NCBI RefSeq assembly: GCF_023016115.1
Contig: NZ_JALKBH010000001.1
Coordinates: 558,001-622,000 of the forward strand
Length of the DNA stretch: 64,000 nt
Direction: 5' to 3'
Origin: Alcanivorax sp. S6407
GTDB lineage: Bacteria; Pseudomonadota; Gammaproteobacteria; Pseudomonadales; Alcanivoracaceae
The position numbers and the translations under genes were made by a program. The notes under the pieces are model-generated. The model had not been told where the DNA came from. It searched no databases and saw only the letters and a program-made list of their open reading frames with translations. Of this stretch, positions 52,462 to 61,666 are shown piece by piece. The number at the start of each line of letters is the position of its first letter. The stretch's first letter is position 1.

Positions 52462-52942
52462 GGTAATTGTTGATGGTGCCATCGTGGACAACCAGTGGCA
52501 GCGTCTGGATAACGACACTCTGGAAAGCGGCCTGCCGGAAGGCAAGGTGTTGGTGCCCCTCGCCTACTGGCAGGAAAACCGTGACAACCTGCTGGCCCGT
52601 GGCGATGTGGCCGTGTGGCTGGCACCGGGTGAAGAGCCCCGTGACCTGGAAGATGATCTCGAGCAGTTTACCCTGATCGCTATCCACTTCCCGGCGTTCA
52701 AGGATGGCCGCGGCTATTCCTATGCCCGCGAGCTGCGCACCCGCTACAACTTCAAGGGTGAGATTCGCGCCACCGGTGATGTGCTGCGTGACCAGCTGTT
52801 CTATCTGCAGCGCTGCGGCTTCAATGCCTTTGAAGTACGCACAGACCGCTGCATCGAAGATGCACTGGCCGGGCTGCGCGACTTCAGCGTGACCTATCAG
52901 GGCGATGCGGCCGATCCACGACCGATCTATCGTCGCGCCTGA
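52454..52942 (+). CDS. DUF934 protein, CysI partner
   Basis: The ATG at 52454 sits inside the end of cysI (8-bp overlap, AAGGAG upstream). The 162-aa protein has the DUF934 region LAPGEEPRDLEDDL, HFPAFKDGRGYSYARELRTRY and LQRCGFNAFEV. This family is almost always fused or adjacent to sulfite reductase, likely as an electron-transfer or assembly partner. Confidence 0.9.
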   Translation: MAKVIVDGAIVDNQWQRLDNDTLESGLPEGKVLVPLAYWQENRDNLLARGDVAVWLAPGEEPRDLEDDLEQFTLIAIHFPAFKDGRGYSYARELRTRYNFKGEIRATGDVLRDQLFYLQRCGFNAFEVRTDRCIEDALAGLRDFSVTYQGDAADPRPIYRRA

Positions 52943-52965
52943 TCCGCCACGCCCCCTGCTCCACG

Positions 52966-53003
52966 AAACGCCGCTGGTTTTGTTCTAGAACCAGCGGCGT
53001 TTT
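52966..53003. terminator. Bidirectional terminator overlapping the zntB end
   Basis: AAACGCCGCTGGTT pairs with AACCAGCGGCGTTT. It lies between the convergent DUF934 and zntB genes. On the minus strand the stem holds the last zntB codons (RRWF) and its stop, so the terminator is partly coding. Confidence 0.8.
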
Positions 53004-53941
53004 CGCATCCAGATCATCACTCCGATAGCAATCAGGGTCATCACGCCACAGAACCACCAGAAAGCCTGCTCATTCTCAACGCCCGGCAGGCCGCCCACAT
53101 TGATGCCGAAAAGGCCGGTCAGGAAGCCCAGCGGCAGGAACAGGGCGGAAATAATCGCCAGTAGATACATACGATCGTTGATCGCTTCGTTCTGTACCGC
53201 AAACACCTCTTCCTGCAACAGGGTCGCGTGTTCACGGGCCGCATCCAGATCCTCTACCAGCCTCAGCAGACGGTCAGTGGCCTCGCGGATCTGGATGACA
53301 TCCAGCTCACCGAACAGTCGGTCGCTTTGCAGTTTCATCAGCGCTTCCCGTTGCGGGGTGAGATACCGGCGAAGGGTGATGGCGCGACGCCGCAACAGGC
53401 CAAGCTGAGAGGTTAGTGAGGCGGTAGGCGAGGCATCCAGTTGCTCAGCACAGTGCTCCACCTCGGTTTCCAGATTCTCTATCACGTCTTCCATGCGCCA
53501 GGTCAACTCATCCACCAGCCCGGCCACCAGCGCGGTTGCCGTCGTTGGGCCCTCCCCGGCTTCCAGCTGGGCTTCCTCGGTTTCCACTGACACCAGGGTA
53601 CGCTTCTGGGTGCTGATAACGCCGTTAGGGCCCAGCCACAGACGCAGGGCAATCATGTCTTCAGGCCGGGCTCCGGGCTGCAGGTTCACCCCGCGCAAAT
53701 ACACCAGCAGACCACCCGACACTTCAGAGGCACGCGGCCGCGTTTCTGTGGCGGTCAGAGCTTCTATCACTCGTTCAGGGACAACATTGTCGCGCATCCA
53801 TTGAGCGCTCTGTGGCTGCGTGTAATCAAGATGGACCCAATAAGTGCGATCGGCCTGCAGCACATGGTCTGCGCCGAAACGGTCGCAGCCGCCCTTGCCA
53901 TCCAGGTAGCAGCCAATCTTGAGCCAGTGGTCCTTGTCCAT
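52985..53941 (-). CDS. zntB: CorA-family zinc/metal transporter ZntB
   Basis: The 318-aa protein has a large acidic cytoplasmic part (residues ~1-250) and two C-terminal membrane helices with the signature FGINVGGLPG (G-x-N loop). It resembles ZntB more than CorA because of its length and the LYG/INV region. ZntB handles Zn efflux or uptake in different reports. Its 3' end overlaps the terminator. Confidence 0.9.
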   Translation of the reverse strand: MDKDHWLKIGCYLDGKGGCDRFGADHVLQADRTYWVHLDYTQPQSAQWMRDNVVPERVIEALTATETRPRASEVSGGLLVYLRGVNLQPGARPEDMIALRLWLGPNGVISTQKRTLVSVETEEAQLEAGEGPTTATALVAGLVDELTWRMEDVIENLETEVEHCAEQLDASPTASLTSQLGLLRRRAITLRRYLTPQREALMKLQSDRLFGELDVIQIREATDRLLRLVEDLDAAREHATLLQEEVFAVQNEAINDRMYLLAIISALFLPLGFLTGLFGINVGGLPGVENEQAFWWFCGVMTLIAIGVMIWMRKRRWF

Positions 53942-54027
53942 TCACAGTCCTTGTCAGGCAGAGAGTAGTTCCCGAATAGTCGCTCAAACCACTCCCCGGA
54001 ATCCATACAAAAGATGTATCTCGCGGC

Positions 54028-54074
54028 CACAAAAAAAGGCGGTAATATCGAGAAGATATTACCGCCCTTTTGTG
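54028..54074 (-). terminator. Terminator of acuI
   Basis: CACAAAA...GGGCGGTAATATC pairs with the AATATTACCGCC arm across TTCTCG, just past the acuI stop on the minus strand. The stem also has T-tracts on the other side, so it may act in both directions. Confidence 0.8.
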
Positions 54075-54116
54075 CCACCCAGACACGACAAGCGTGCCCT
54101 GATGCCATCGCAGTTA

Positions 54117-55106
54117 TCAGGGCAAACGTACCACTACCCGGCCACGGACACCGCCCTTGAGGATTTTTGCTACCCAGTCATTCACTTCGTCCAGACCGAT
54201 CTCCGCTGCTTCCAGCTGGCTCATTCCACCCGGGATCCATTCATCTGCCAGCAGCTGCCACATCTGCTGCTTTATCTCCACCGGCAGCTCCACGCTGTCC
54301 ACCCCTAGCAGGTTGACCCCACGCAGAATGAACGGGAATACGGTCATGTTCAGTTCCGGAGAGCCGGCCAGGCCACAGGCGGCCACACTGCCACCATATT
54401 TCACACTTTTCAGCGCTGTGGTCAGGGCATCACCACCAACACAATCGATGGCCCCTGCCCACTGCTCCTTGAGCATGGGCTTGCCGGCATTTTCCAGGTA
54501 GCTGTCACGGCTGATCACCTCGGCCGCACCCAGTTGCTTGAGCCAGTCCACCGCATCAGCCTTGCCGGACACCGCGACCACCTCGAATCCCAGCTTGGCC
54601 AGAATCGCCACACTGACGCTACCTACCCCGCCGGTGGCACCGGTCACCAATACCGGCCCCTGATCCGGGTTGACCCCGGTATCCAGCAGCGATTCCACGC
54701 ACAGGGCAGCGGTCAGGCCTGCGGTTCCCAGAACCATGGCATCGCGCGCAGACAAGCCTTCCGGCAAGGGTACCAGCCACTCGGCAGGGACACGAATGTA
54801 CTGGGCGTAACCGCCATCAGTGTTCATGCCCAGGTCATAGCCGGTGCAGATTACGGCATCGCCTTTCGAGAACGGACCATCACCAGCCTCTTCCACCACC
54901 CCTACGGCATCGATACCCGGGGTATGCGGAAAGTTTCGGGTGACACCCTTGTTTCCCGTCGCTGACAGGGCATCCTTGAAGTTGAGTGAAGACCACTGCA
55001 CGCGGACCAGGACGCCCTCATTGCCGAGTTCTGACAGTTCACGATCGATCAGGTCGGTCTGGTAACCGCCGTCCACTTCACGGGTCTGTAAGGCCTGGAA
55101 TGTCAT
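54117..55106 (-). CDS. acuI: YhdH/AcuI-type NADPH:quinone/acrylyl-CoA reductase
   Basis: The 329-aa medium-chain dehydrogenase has an NADPH-binding GATGGVGSVSVAILAKLG motif and no structural zinc cysteines, as in the YhdH/AcuI branch. AcuI reduces acrylyl-CoA to propionyl-CoA, which would connect to the prp operon of this window, but the link is inference. AGGAGCAGACC lies before the ATG. Confidence 0.88.
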   Translation of the reverse strand: MTFQALQTREVDGGYQTDLIDRELSELGNEGVLVRVQWSSLNFKDALSATGNKGVTRNFPHTPGIDAVGVVEEAGDGPFSKGDAVICTGYDLGMNTDGGYAQYIRVPAEWLVPLPEGLSARDAMVLGTAGLTAALCVESLLDTGVNPDQGPVLVTGATGGVGSVSVAILAKLGFEVVAVSGKADAVDWLKQLGAAEVISRDSYLENAGKPMLKEQWAGAIDCVGGDALTTALKSVKYGGSVAACGLAGSPELNMTVFPFILRGVNLLGVDSVELPVEIKQQMWQLLADEWIPGGMSQLEAAEIGLDEVNDWVAKILKGGVRGRVVVRLP

Positions 55107-55135
55107 GGTCTGCTCCTGATTGAAGGTGTCGGATA

Positions 55136-56188
55136 TCAGTGTATCTGGCGCTGACTGCCACGGTGCCAGAGTTTTTCAATGACGCGCTGCAGGGTAGATT
55201 CCATGGAAAAGCCAAGACGCTCGCCCAGCTTGCGCTTCACTTCCCAGTTCACCTGATAGAGGGTGACAGAATCCTTGCGCTGCTGCAGGAGCTCATCGCT
55301 GGTCATGATCTCGTCCACCAGCCCCATCTCTTTTGCCTGGATACCAAACCAGTGCTCACCGGTGGCCACTTTGTCCAGATCAAGACCGCGGCGATTATCG
55401 CGAACAAAATCCTTGAACAGGCGATGGGTGTCTTCCAGCTCTTCCTGGAACTTGGCCCTGCCCTTGTCGGTATTTTCTCCCAACATGGTCAGGGTACGCT
55501 TGTATTCCCCCGCCGTCATGAGCTCCACATCAATGTCGTTCTTCTTCAACAGGCGATGGAAGTTGGGGATCTGCGCCACTACACCGATGGAACCAATGAT
55601 AGAGAATGGTGCCGCCACAATACGGTCAGCAATACAGGCCATCATGTAACCACCGCTGGCGGCAACACGATCCACCGCTACGGTCAGCTTGATACCGCTG
55701 TTACGAATACGGCGCAGCTGGGATGCCGCCAGACCATAGCTGTGTACCAGGCCGCCAGGGCTCTCCAGACGCACCAGCACTTCGTCATTCTGGTTTGCCA
55801 CCTGCAGGATGGCACTGATTTCGCGGCGCAGGGTTTCTACGTCACTGGCCTGCACATCGCCATCAAAATCCAGTACAAACAGACGCGGAGGCAATTTGTC
55901 TTCGGTGCCAGCCTTCTTTTTCTGTTTGGCCTCGCGCTTTTCCTGCTTGTGCTTTTCCTTCAGGGCTTTCTTGCGCTGATCTTCCGGCAGGATTTCCGCT
56001 TCCAGCGCGTCTTTCAGGTCGTCAAATTCATCATTCAGGTGGCGAACTTTCAATTCACCATCTTCACCGCCCTTGTGACGGCCACGGGACGCCGATGCGG
56101 CAATACCGCCGATAATGAACAACAAAGCCACGACCAGAGTGGCCACTTTGGCGAGAAACATGCCGTATTCGGAGAGAAACGCGATCAC
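55136..56188 (-). CDS. sohB: Inner-membrane peptidase SohB
   Basis: SohB is a signal-peptide-peptidase-like serine protease of the S49 family. The 350-aa protein has one N-terminal helix (residues ~12-30), a highly charged coiled segment (EKHKQEKREAKQKKKAG), and the S49 core with AASGGYMMACIADRIVAAPFSIIGSIGVV (catalytic Ser in ASGGY, SIIGSIGV). The start is a GTG with AGG 6 nt upstream. Confidence 0.93.
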   Translation of the reverse strand: MIAFLSEYGMFLAKVATLVVALLFIIGGIAASASRGRHKGGEDGELKVRHLNDEFDDLKDALEAEILPEDQRKKALKEKHKQEKREAKQKKKAGTEDKLPPRLFVLDFDGDVQASDVETLRREISAILQVANQNDEVLVRLESPGGLVHSYGLAASQLRRIRNSGIKLTVAVDRVAASGGYMMACIADRIVAAPFSIIGSIGVVAQIPNFHRLLKKNDIDVELMTAGEYKRTLTMLGENTDKGRAKFQEELEDTHRLFKDFVRDNRRGLDLDKVATGEHWFGIQAKEMGLVDEIMTSDELLQQRKDSVTLYQVNWEVKRKLGERLGFSMESTLQRVIEKLWHRGSQRQIH

Positions 56189-56310
56189 GAGTTACCTGCT
56201 TGATTGAATGGGGTGCCTGCCAACAGGCGGAATCCGGGTGATTCTACCTAAGGCGGGCGGTCGGGGATACGTAAGAGCGGGCCAACCGGGAGGATTGGCC
56301 CGGAGTGCGC

Positions 56311-56958
56311 TCAGTTCCAGCCGGAAATCGCTTGCTGGGCACTGCCATTCATGGGACGCGCCACCAGCCCGGACTGGGCCGCAGTGACCTCAAACAAGGC
56401 ACCATCCGCCATGGGAAGATAGGCGGCACTGCCATAGCGGGCATCAATCAGCAGGCTCCAGCCATCCTTGGCCATTTTCCAGACATCCAGCCCTACCGGG
56501 TCACGATGCAGATTGTAGACGGTGCGGTCCTGAGAGCGCTCATCTTCAAGGGCGTAGTAGCGGCCAGAGATCCGGTCCAGCTGGTAACCCGGCTTCAGCC
56601 CCAACACGGCGAAAGGGGTCTTCCACTTGATGATGCGGGCATCCAGCTGCCACTGATCACCCTTTAACCGGTAATCTTCCGTTATGCCATCGGTGCGAGT
56701 CACTGTGGCGATAAACGACTGCGGACCAGACTGACGGAAGCTGACGGTGGCCACCGGCACCTCTTGGGCATACTCCCGGTACCCGTAGATGTTGAGGGCA
56801 AAGATACTCAGGTACACCGCCACCGCTACCAGCAACAGCCCTCCTGTTCCCTTCAGCCACTGCAGCAGCCATTTCTGGCGCAACAGGATCCAGGCACCAG
56901 CAAGAACGAAAATGAGGCTGAAGCCAAACAGCATCAACGGGGCAAAAGTGTAATTCAT
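56311..56958 (-). CDS. Conserved membrane protein, unknown function (215 aa)
   Basis: Two hydrophobic helices (about residues 4-25 and 37-58) anchor a mostly beta, soluble C-terminal part with YRLKGDQWQLDARIIKWK and DRISGRYYALEDERSQDRTVYNL. The pattern resembles the 'cation/multidrug efflux' annotated proteins of pseudomonads, which are not real efflux pumps. It overlaps the start of nudC by 4 bp, so it follows nudC in an operon. Confidence 0.7.
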   Translation of the reverse strand: MNYTFAPLMLFGFSLIFVLAGAWILLRQKWLLQWLKGTGGLLLVAVAVYLSIFALNIYGYREYAQEVPVATVSFRQSGPQSFIATVTRTDGITEDYRLKGDQWQLDARIIKWKTPFAVLGLKPGYQLDRISGRYYALEDERSQDRTVYNLHRDPVGLDVWKMAKDGWSLLIDARYGSAAYLPMADGALFEVTAAQSGLVARPMNGSAQQAISGWN

Positions 56959-57767
56959 GGTTGGTCCTTGGACGCCAGGCCGGCCACCCAGCTGTCGATC
57001 AGGGTACGGGCAATACTGCCGGCAGGGGGAATTTTGGGCAGCGACTGGTAATGAAACCAGTCAGCGGCAACGATTTCATCATCATCGATGACGATATCAC
57101 CACCAGCGTATTCGGCATGAAAAGCCAGCATCAATGAATGCGGAAATGGCCAGGACTGACTGCCCAGATAAGACAGTCTACCCACCTCGACACCGGTTTC
57201 TTCGCGCACTTCCCGCACCAGTGCCTGTTCCGCACTCTCTCCAGCCTCCATAAACCCGGCAAGACAGGAAAACATGCCGTTGGGGAAATTGGCTGACTGC
57301 CCCAACAGGGCATGGTCTCCCCGGGTCACCAGGGTAATCACACACGGGGTGATACGAGGGTACTGGGTGTAGCCACACTGGTGGCACTGCATGCACAGTT
57401 CCTTGCCATGGGGCTCAGTGGGACTGCCACAGCGGCTACAGAAGCGATGGTTTTTTTGCCAGCTGAGGAACTGCAGTGCCCGGCTAAACATGGAGAAGCC
57501 AGGCTCATCCAGATCACCTGCCAGTAGATGGCGCTGTGGAACCGGTTGCAGGCTACCATCATCCAGTTCATGGCGGGCCAGATCACAGACGTAGCAGGGC
57601 TCATTGTTGAGCCAGCCAATAAAATGGTAATCAGGGTGTTGCCGCAGCAGAAACGCCGGCAACGCAGGCACCTGCATATAACTGTCCAGCAGGATGCTCT
57701 GGTCATGAATCACATAGCAGCGCGCATTGTCTGCATCACCGCTTTCCGGGCGGGACAGGTCAATCAT
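56955..57767 (-). CDS. nudC: NAD(H) pyrophosphatase / RNA decapping NudC
   Basis: NudC hydrolyses NADH and removes NAD caps from RNA. The 270-aa protein has a four-cysteine zinc ribbon (CSRCGSP...CMQCHQCGYTQYPR), the Nudix box GFMEAGESAEQALVREVREETG and the QSWPFPHS motif of NudC. The start ATG shares a TAATG overlap with the upstream ChpA-like gene. Confidence 0.95.
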   Translation of the reverse strand: MIDLSRPESGDADNARCYVIHDQSILLDSYMQVPALPAFLLRQHPDYHFIGWLNNEPCYVCDLARHELDDGSLQPVPQRHLLAGDLDEPGFSMFSRALQFLSWQKNHRFCSRCGSPTEPHGKELCMQCHQCGYTQYPRITPCVITLVTRGDHALLGQSANFPNGMFSCLAGFMEAGESAEQALVREVREETGVEVGRLSYLGSQSWPFPHSLMLAFHAEYAGGDIVIDDDEIVAADWFHYQSLPKIPPAGSIARTLIDSWVAGLASKDQP

Positions 57768-59446
57768 TATGCAACCTTGTTAACGGGGTAACCCAGGGCC
57801 TTCATACTCTCTTCTGCCACTTCCAGAACACCATCACCAATGGGCTTTTGTTCTTCCATGCTTTCCAGGTAGTAGTCCACCCCGGTTAGCGCATCCGCAA
57901 GGGTTTCCATGTGCTCCCGGGTGGGATTGCTGGCGCCCTCAATAAGCTGCTTGACGATGTACTTGTGGCAGGATTCGGTCACTGCCTTGGCCCGCTCCAG
58001 ATCCAGGAACATCAGGCCGCCGGCGATGGAAGCAAAGGTCCCGGGCAGATTGGACAAATGCATGCGATCCCAGTTGTTATCCATGAAGGAACTGACAGAG
58101 CGCTTGGCCAGCGCCAGACCAGCACGACACTCTCCCACCACCGTCATGCGAGCCTCATCCAGCTGATAGAGAGAAATGGATGAGTTGGTAGCAGCACGGT
58201 GAACATCATCCTCCGGTGCCAGGCTGCGCTCCAGATTGGCGGCCACATTTTCCACCGTCAACAGATCATCCACCAGCGCATGGAAGGCTTCGCTTTCCAC
58301 GCTTTGCTCGGCACCCCATTTTGATACCTCAACACCGCGGTGCTTGATCGCCGCAGCCTCGTCATCCTTGCCGATCATGGACAAGGTGCTGCCCAGGCGC
58401 TGCAGACTTTCACCCACCTGGCGATAATCGGTATCGGCTACGCCCTGGGAGGCCATGTCCAGGCTGTTCTTGAGTTCGCTGATTTCATCACGCATGGCAC
58501 TGGCCACAGAACGGATCACCGAACCACTGGCGCCAGTCATCAATGCCAGCTCACGCTGCAATTCTTCGTCGTTAATACTGCTCTTCAGGGAGAAGGCGGA
58601 GCGGATCTCTTCCACCACTCCGCTTTGCTGCTGGCTCAGGGACACCAGATACAGGCTTTCCTTGATCATCAGCAAAGGCGCTTCCGCATCAAAGGCCTGC
58701 TCACCACCATAAACCAGATTCTTGAGCTGGCGATCATACTGGGACAGTAGCGCCTTACGCGCCGAAGTAATCGCCATATTGTCAGCAAACATGGCCGTGA
58801 GTACGCCCTGGGCCACCCACAGGAATCGGCTCATGCCGCAAGGGCCCGCGGCCTTGTCCAGTCGCGCAAGCGCACGGGCCATCAACTTGAGATTGGGCTG
58901 GGGATTCTGGTTCCGCAAGATACCGATCAGGCCGACCTGATACATGTGGCGCAGGCGCCGGGCCAGAGCCGGCAGCTCGGAACGTTTCAGTTCGCTGACC
59001 TTGGCCTCAGGGGATCGCGCCACTGAAAGATCCGCACTGAAGAAATGACTTTCCTGGATCAGCGGTTTGCCGTTGGCACGGCGCAGGTCATTGAGCCCAC
59101 CGATCAGCAGCGCCGGCAGGGTACGGTTCTTGAGCTGGACGTAATCGAAATAGCGAGTCAGCAGCACGATGGCATTACCCAGCGCCTGGACCTTGGCATC
59201 AGACACTTTCTCGCGCAGATCCCGGGCAGCCAGCCCCATTTCTTCGCTCATCAAGGCCGCTGCAGGCAGCTCTACGACCTGGCATATACCGCGTAACTGC
59301 TGGAAAGAGTCAGCGATATGGGTCAATTCTTCCTGGAGGCTGTGATTCTCGGAAAACACTTCCAGGCGGTTCTCCGCCTCGGTCAGAGTGCTATCGATCG
59401 CTTCCTTGAGAAACGTCAGGGAGGTGGTATTTGTTATGGCAACCAT
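57767..59446 (-). CDS. Free-standing ChpA N-terminal-like protein (559 aa)
   Basis: The ATG at 59446 has GGAG 8 nt upstream. The sequence (EELTHIADSFQQLRGICQVVELPAAALMSEEM, DYVQLKNRTLPALLIGGLNDLRRANGKPL) closely follows the first part of the type IV pilus chemotaxis hybrid kinase ChpA, with its degenerate Hpt-like helical domains. The later part (ADTDYRQVGESLQRLG) also has Hpt-like pattern, yet no histidine kinase or CheY domain follows. It may be a regulator of twitching or surface sensing, or a degenerate relative. It lies in an operon with nudC. Confidence 0.75.
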   Translation of the reverse strand: MVAITNTTSLTFLKEAIDSTLTEAENRLEVFSENHSLQEELTHIADSFQQLRGICQVVELPAAALMSEEMGLAARDLREKVSDAKVQALGNAIVLLTRYFDYVQLKNRTLPALLIGGLNDLRRANGKPLIQESHFFSADLSVARSPEAKVSELKRSELPALARRLRHMYQVGLIGILRNQNPQPNLKLMARALARLDKAAGPCGMSRFLWVAQGVLTAMFADNMAITSARKALLSQYDRQLKNLVYGGEQAFDAEAPLLMIKESLYLVSLSQQQSGVVEEIRSAFSLKSSINDEELQRELALMTGASGSVIRSVASAMRDEISELKNSLDMASQGVADTDYRQVGESLQRLGSTLSMIGKDDEAAAIKHRGVEVSKWGAEQSVESEAFHALVDDLLTVENVAANLERSLAPEDDVHRAATNSSISLYQLDEARMTVVGECRAGLALAKRSVSSFMDNNWDRMHLSNLPGTFASIAGGLMFLDLERAKAVTESCHKYIVKQLIEGASNPTREHMETLADALTGVDYYLESMEEQKPIGDGVLEVAEESMKALGYPVNKVA

Positions 59447-59839
59447 GGACTCTCCGCAAGCACCAACTGTTATTATGAACCTATCCCCAAGTGTGAGGGC
59501 AAACTGTAAAAAAACAGCCCCACAACGCACACCCAAAAGCCTGTCAGGAACCGAATTCCACGTCCCCCGAACCGGAAAACAGGCGCATCAACTTTGGCAT
59601 GTGATTAAACAATGCGTCAACTTTCTTTTGTAAGCAACTGATTTATTGGATTTTTGTTAACCTCGCCACACTATCCCGGAAGGGGCTGAGAGCCGTTTCA
59701 TACACACCCCAACGCGCCCGCTCAATACGACCTTGATCTAGGACAATATGTCCTACCTTTGCACTGTACTGGTTCACATCAACTCCTTATCATTGCGCCG
59801 CCTCCTTCTATATACACTCGACGTCAGCAGGTAATGATG
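59447..59839. promoter_or_regulatory. Divergent regulatory region upstream of nhaB
   Basis: This 393-bp region separates the ChpA-like gene (minus) and nhaB (plus). It contains a perfect inverted repeat at 59739-59755 (see that entry). No gene was seen. Confidence 0.55.
59739..59755. promoter_or_regulatory. TAGGACA-ATA-TGTCCTA palindrome
   Basis: A perfect 7+3+7 inverted repeat lies 85 bp upstream of the chosen nhaB start. It has the form of a dimeric regulator site. The regulator is unknown. Confidence 0.6.
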
Positions 59840-61429
59840 ATGCCCGCGTCCTTTGGCCGTGCTTTCTTGCAAAATTTCCTGGGTCAGGCCCCCGCCTGGT
59901 ACAAATACACCATCATGGGCTTCCTGGTGATCAACCCACTGATCGCCTTCACGCTGGGCCCGGTTGCCGCAGGCTGGCTGCTGCTGGGCGAATTCATCTT
60001 CACCCTGGCCATGGCCCTGAAATGCTACCCGCTGCAGCCCGGCGGCCTGCTTGCCATTGAAGCCGTGCTGATAGGCCTGACCTCTGCGGACACGGTTCTG
60101 CACAAGGTAGAAAGCAATCTGGAAGTCATGCTGCTGTTGATCTTCATGGTCGCAGGCATTTTCTTCCTGAAAGACCTGCTGCTGTTCATGTTTACCCGCA
60201 TCTTGCTGGGCGTGAAATCAAAGGTTCGACTCAGCCTGCTGTTCTGTATTGCCGCGGCCATTCTCTCAGCCTTCCTGGATGCGCTGACAGTAACGGCGGT
60301 GGTGATTGCGGTCTGTACCGGCTTTTATGGCATCTACCACAAGGTGGCTTCCGGCAAGACCTTCCAGCAGAAGCACGATCATGGCGACGATACCAGCGTG
60401 GAAGAACTCCACCGCGAAGACCTGCGCCGTTTCCGCTCCTTCCTGCGCAGCCTGTTGATGCATGCCGCAGTCGGCACCGCCCTGGGGGGCGTGTGCACCC
60501 TGGTAGGTGAACCCCAGAACCTGCTGATCGCCAACAAGGCCGGTTGGGAATTTGGCGAATTCTTCCTGCGTATGGCGCCGATCACCCTGCCAGTACTAGT
60601 GATTGGCCTGTTGACGTGTGTGTTCCTGGAAATCAGTGGCAGCTTCGGCTACGGCGAAGACATCCCGGAAAAGGTCCGCGGTATCATGCGCCAGTACGCT
60701 CTGGAACAGGACCGCAAGCGCACACCACAAAATCGCGCAGCACTGGTCATTCAGGCACTCACCGCCGTATGGCTGGTGGTCGGTCTGGCCACCCATGCCG
60801 CCTCCGTGGGTCTGGTGGGCCTGACCGTAATCATTCTTGCCACTTCATTCACTGGCATCATCGAGGAGCACCGTCTGGGTGCGGCCTTTGAAGAAGCCCT
60901 GCCGTTTACCGCCCTGCTCACCGTGTTCTTCGCGGTGGTAGCGGTCATCGCGGACCAGCAGCTTTTTGCGCCTGTGATCGAATACGTACTGAGTCTGGAA
61001 AAGTCCGTACAGGGTCCAGCCTTCTATTTGGCCAACGGCGTCCTGTCAGCAGTTTCTGACAACGTCTTCGTGGCCACCGTGTACGTGGATGAGGTGGGCC
61101 TGGCGCTGCTCAAAGGTGAAATCAATCGCGATACCTTTGACTTGCTGGCCGTAGCCATCAACACCGGTACCAACATCCCCTCCGTGGCGACCCCCAACGG
61201 TCAGGCTGCCTTCCTGTTCCTGCTGACATCCGCTCTGGCCCCGCTGGTAAGGCTGTCATACGGTCGCATGGTGGTCATGGCCCTGCCCTACACCATTGTC
61301 ATGTCCATTACCGGCCTGATCATGACCGCCACCGCACTGGAGCCGGCCACAGATTATATGTACGAGCATGGCTGGATCAGCCATCACTCCCCCAGTGAGT
61401 ACTCTGAAACCCCGGATCAAGGGCACTAG
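59840..61429 (+). CDS. nhaB: Na+/H+ antiporter NhaB
   Basis: NhaB exchanges sodium for protons. The start at 59840 aligns with E. coli NhaB ([19 protein letters not shown]); ATGs at 59834 and 59837 are also possible. The 529-aa protein is nearly all membrane helices, with [16 protein letters not shown] and [24 protein letters not shown]. This suits a marine organism. A terminator follows. Confidence 0.95.
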   Translation: MPASFGRAFLQNFLGQAPAWYKYTIMGFLVINPLIAFTLGPVAAGWLLLGEFIFTLAMALKCYPLQPGGLLAIEAVLIGLTSADTVLHKVESNLEVMLLLIFMVAGIFFLKDLLLFMFTRILLGVKSKVRLSLLFCIAAAILSAFLDALTVTAVVIAVCTGFYGIYHKVASGKTFQQKHDHGDDTSVEELHREDLRRFRSFLRSLLMHAAVGTALGGVCTLVGEPQNLLIANKAGWEFGEFFLRMAPITLPVLVIGLLTCVFLEISGSFGYGEDIPEKVRGIMRQYALEQDRKRTPQNRAALVIQALTAVWLVVGLATHAASVGLVGLTVIILATSFTGIIEEHRLGAAFEEALPFTALLTVFFAVVAVIADQQLFAPVIEYVLSLEKSVQGPAFYLANGVLSAVSDNVFVATVYVDEVGLALLKGEINRDTFDLLAVAINTGTNIPSVATPNGQAAFLFLLTSALAPLVRLSYGRMVVMALPYTIVMSITGLIMTATALEPATDYMYEHGWISHHSPSEYSETPDQGH

Positions 61430-61472
61430 GCTGAAACGCGGCACGCTTCACGCAACATGCTGCACGCTCCAT

Positions 61473-61505
61473 AAAAAAAGCCGCACCTCAGGGTGCGGCT
61501 TTTTT
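61473..61505 (+). terminator. Intrinsic terminator of nhaB
   Basis: AAAAAAAGCCGCACC pairs with GGGTGCGGCTTTTTT across TCA. Confidence 0.9.
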
Positions 61506-61535
61506 GGTTATGGGGAGAGGCGCCCAGTGCCGACA

Positions 61536-61586
61536 CTGGAATCCTTACCTCGCTCAGGCTCGGATCGCTTGCAGGCAAGCTCCTAC
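61536..61586. repeat. Composite GGAATCC-CGGATCG-REP repeat, copy 3
   Basis: CTGGAATCCTTACCTCGCTC, AGGCTCGGATCGC, TTGCAGGCAAGCTCCTAC. It is the same composite as at 34601-34653 and 46178-46222. Confidence 0.75.
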
Positions 61587-61645
61587 ATCGGCTTCGTGAA
61601 ATGCAGAAACCCGGGAACTTTTCGGCCTCTCCTGTTCCAATCTAG

Positions 61646-61666
61646 TGTAGCTTGTAGCTTGTAGCT
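61646..61666. repeat. TGTAGCT heptamer tandem repeat (3 copies)
   Basis: Three exact units run directly into the dnaQ stop codon (TCA on this strand). The same heptamer, in another register, makes the ten-copy array at 49341-49410. Confidence 0.85.

Noticed and set aside
50719-52545. Minus-strand open frame of 608 codons opposite cysI
   Set aside because: Antisense shadow of cysI with no ribosome site or recognisable motif.
55139-56203. Plus-strand 354-codon frame opposite sohB
   Set aside because: Shadow of sohB.
59732-59746. TTGATCTAGGACAA as an FNR/ANR box upstream of nhaB
   Set aside because: The right half differs at two of five key positions from ATCAA; the overlapping TAGGACA palindrome explains the symmetry better.
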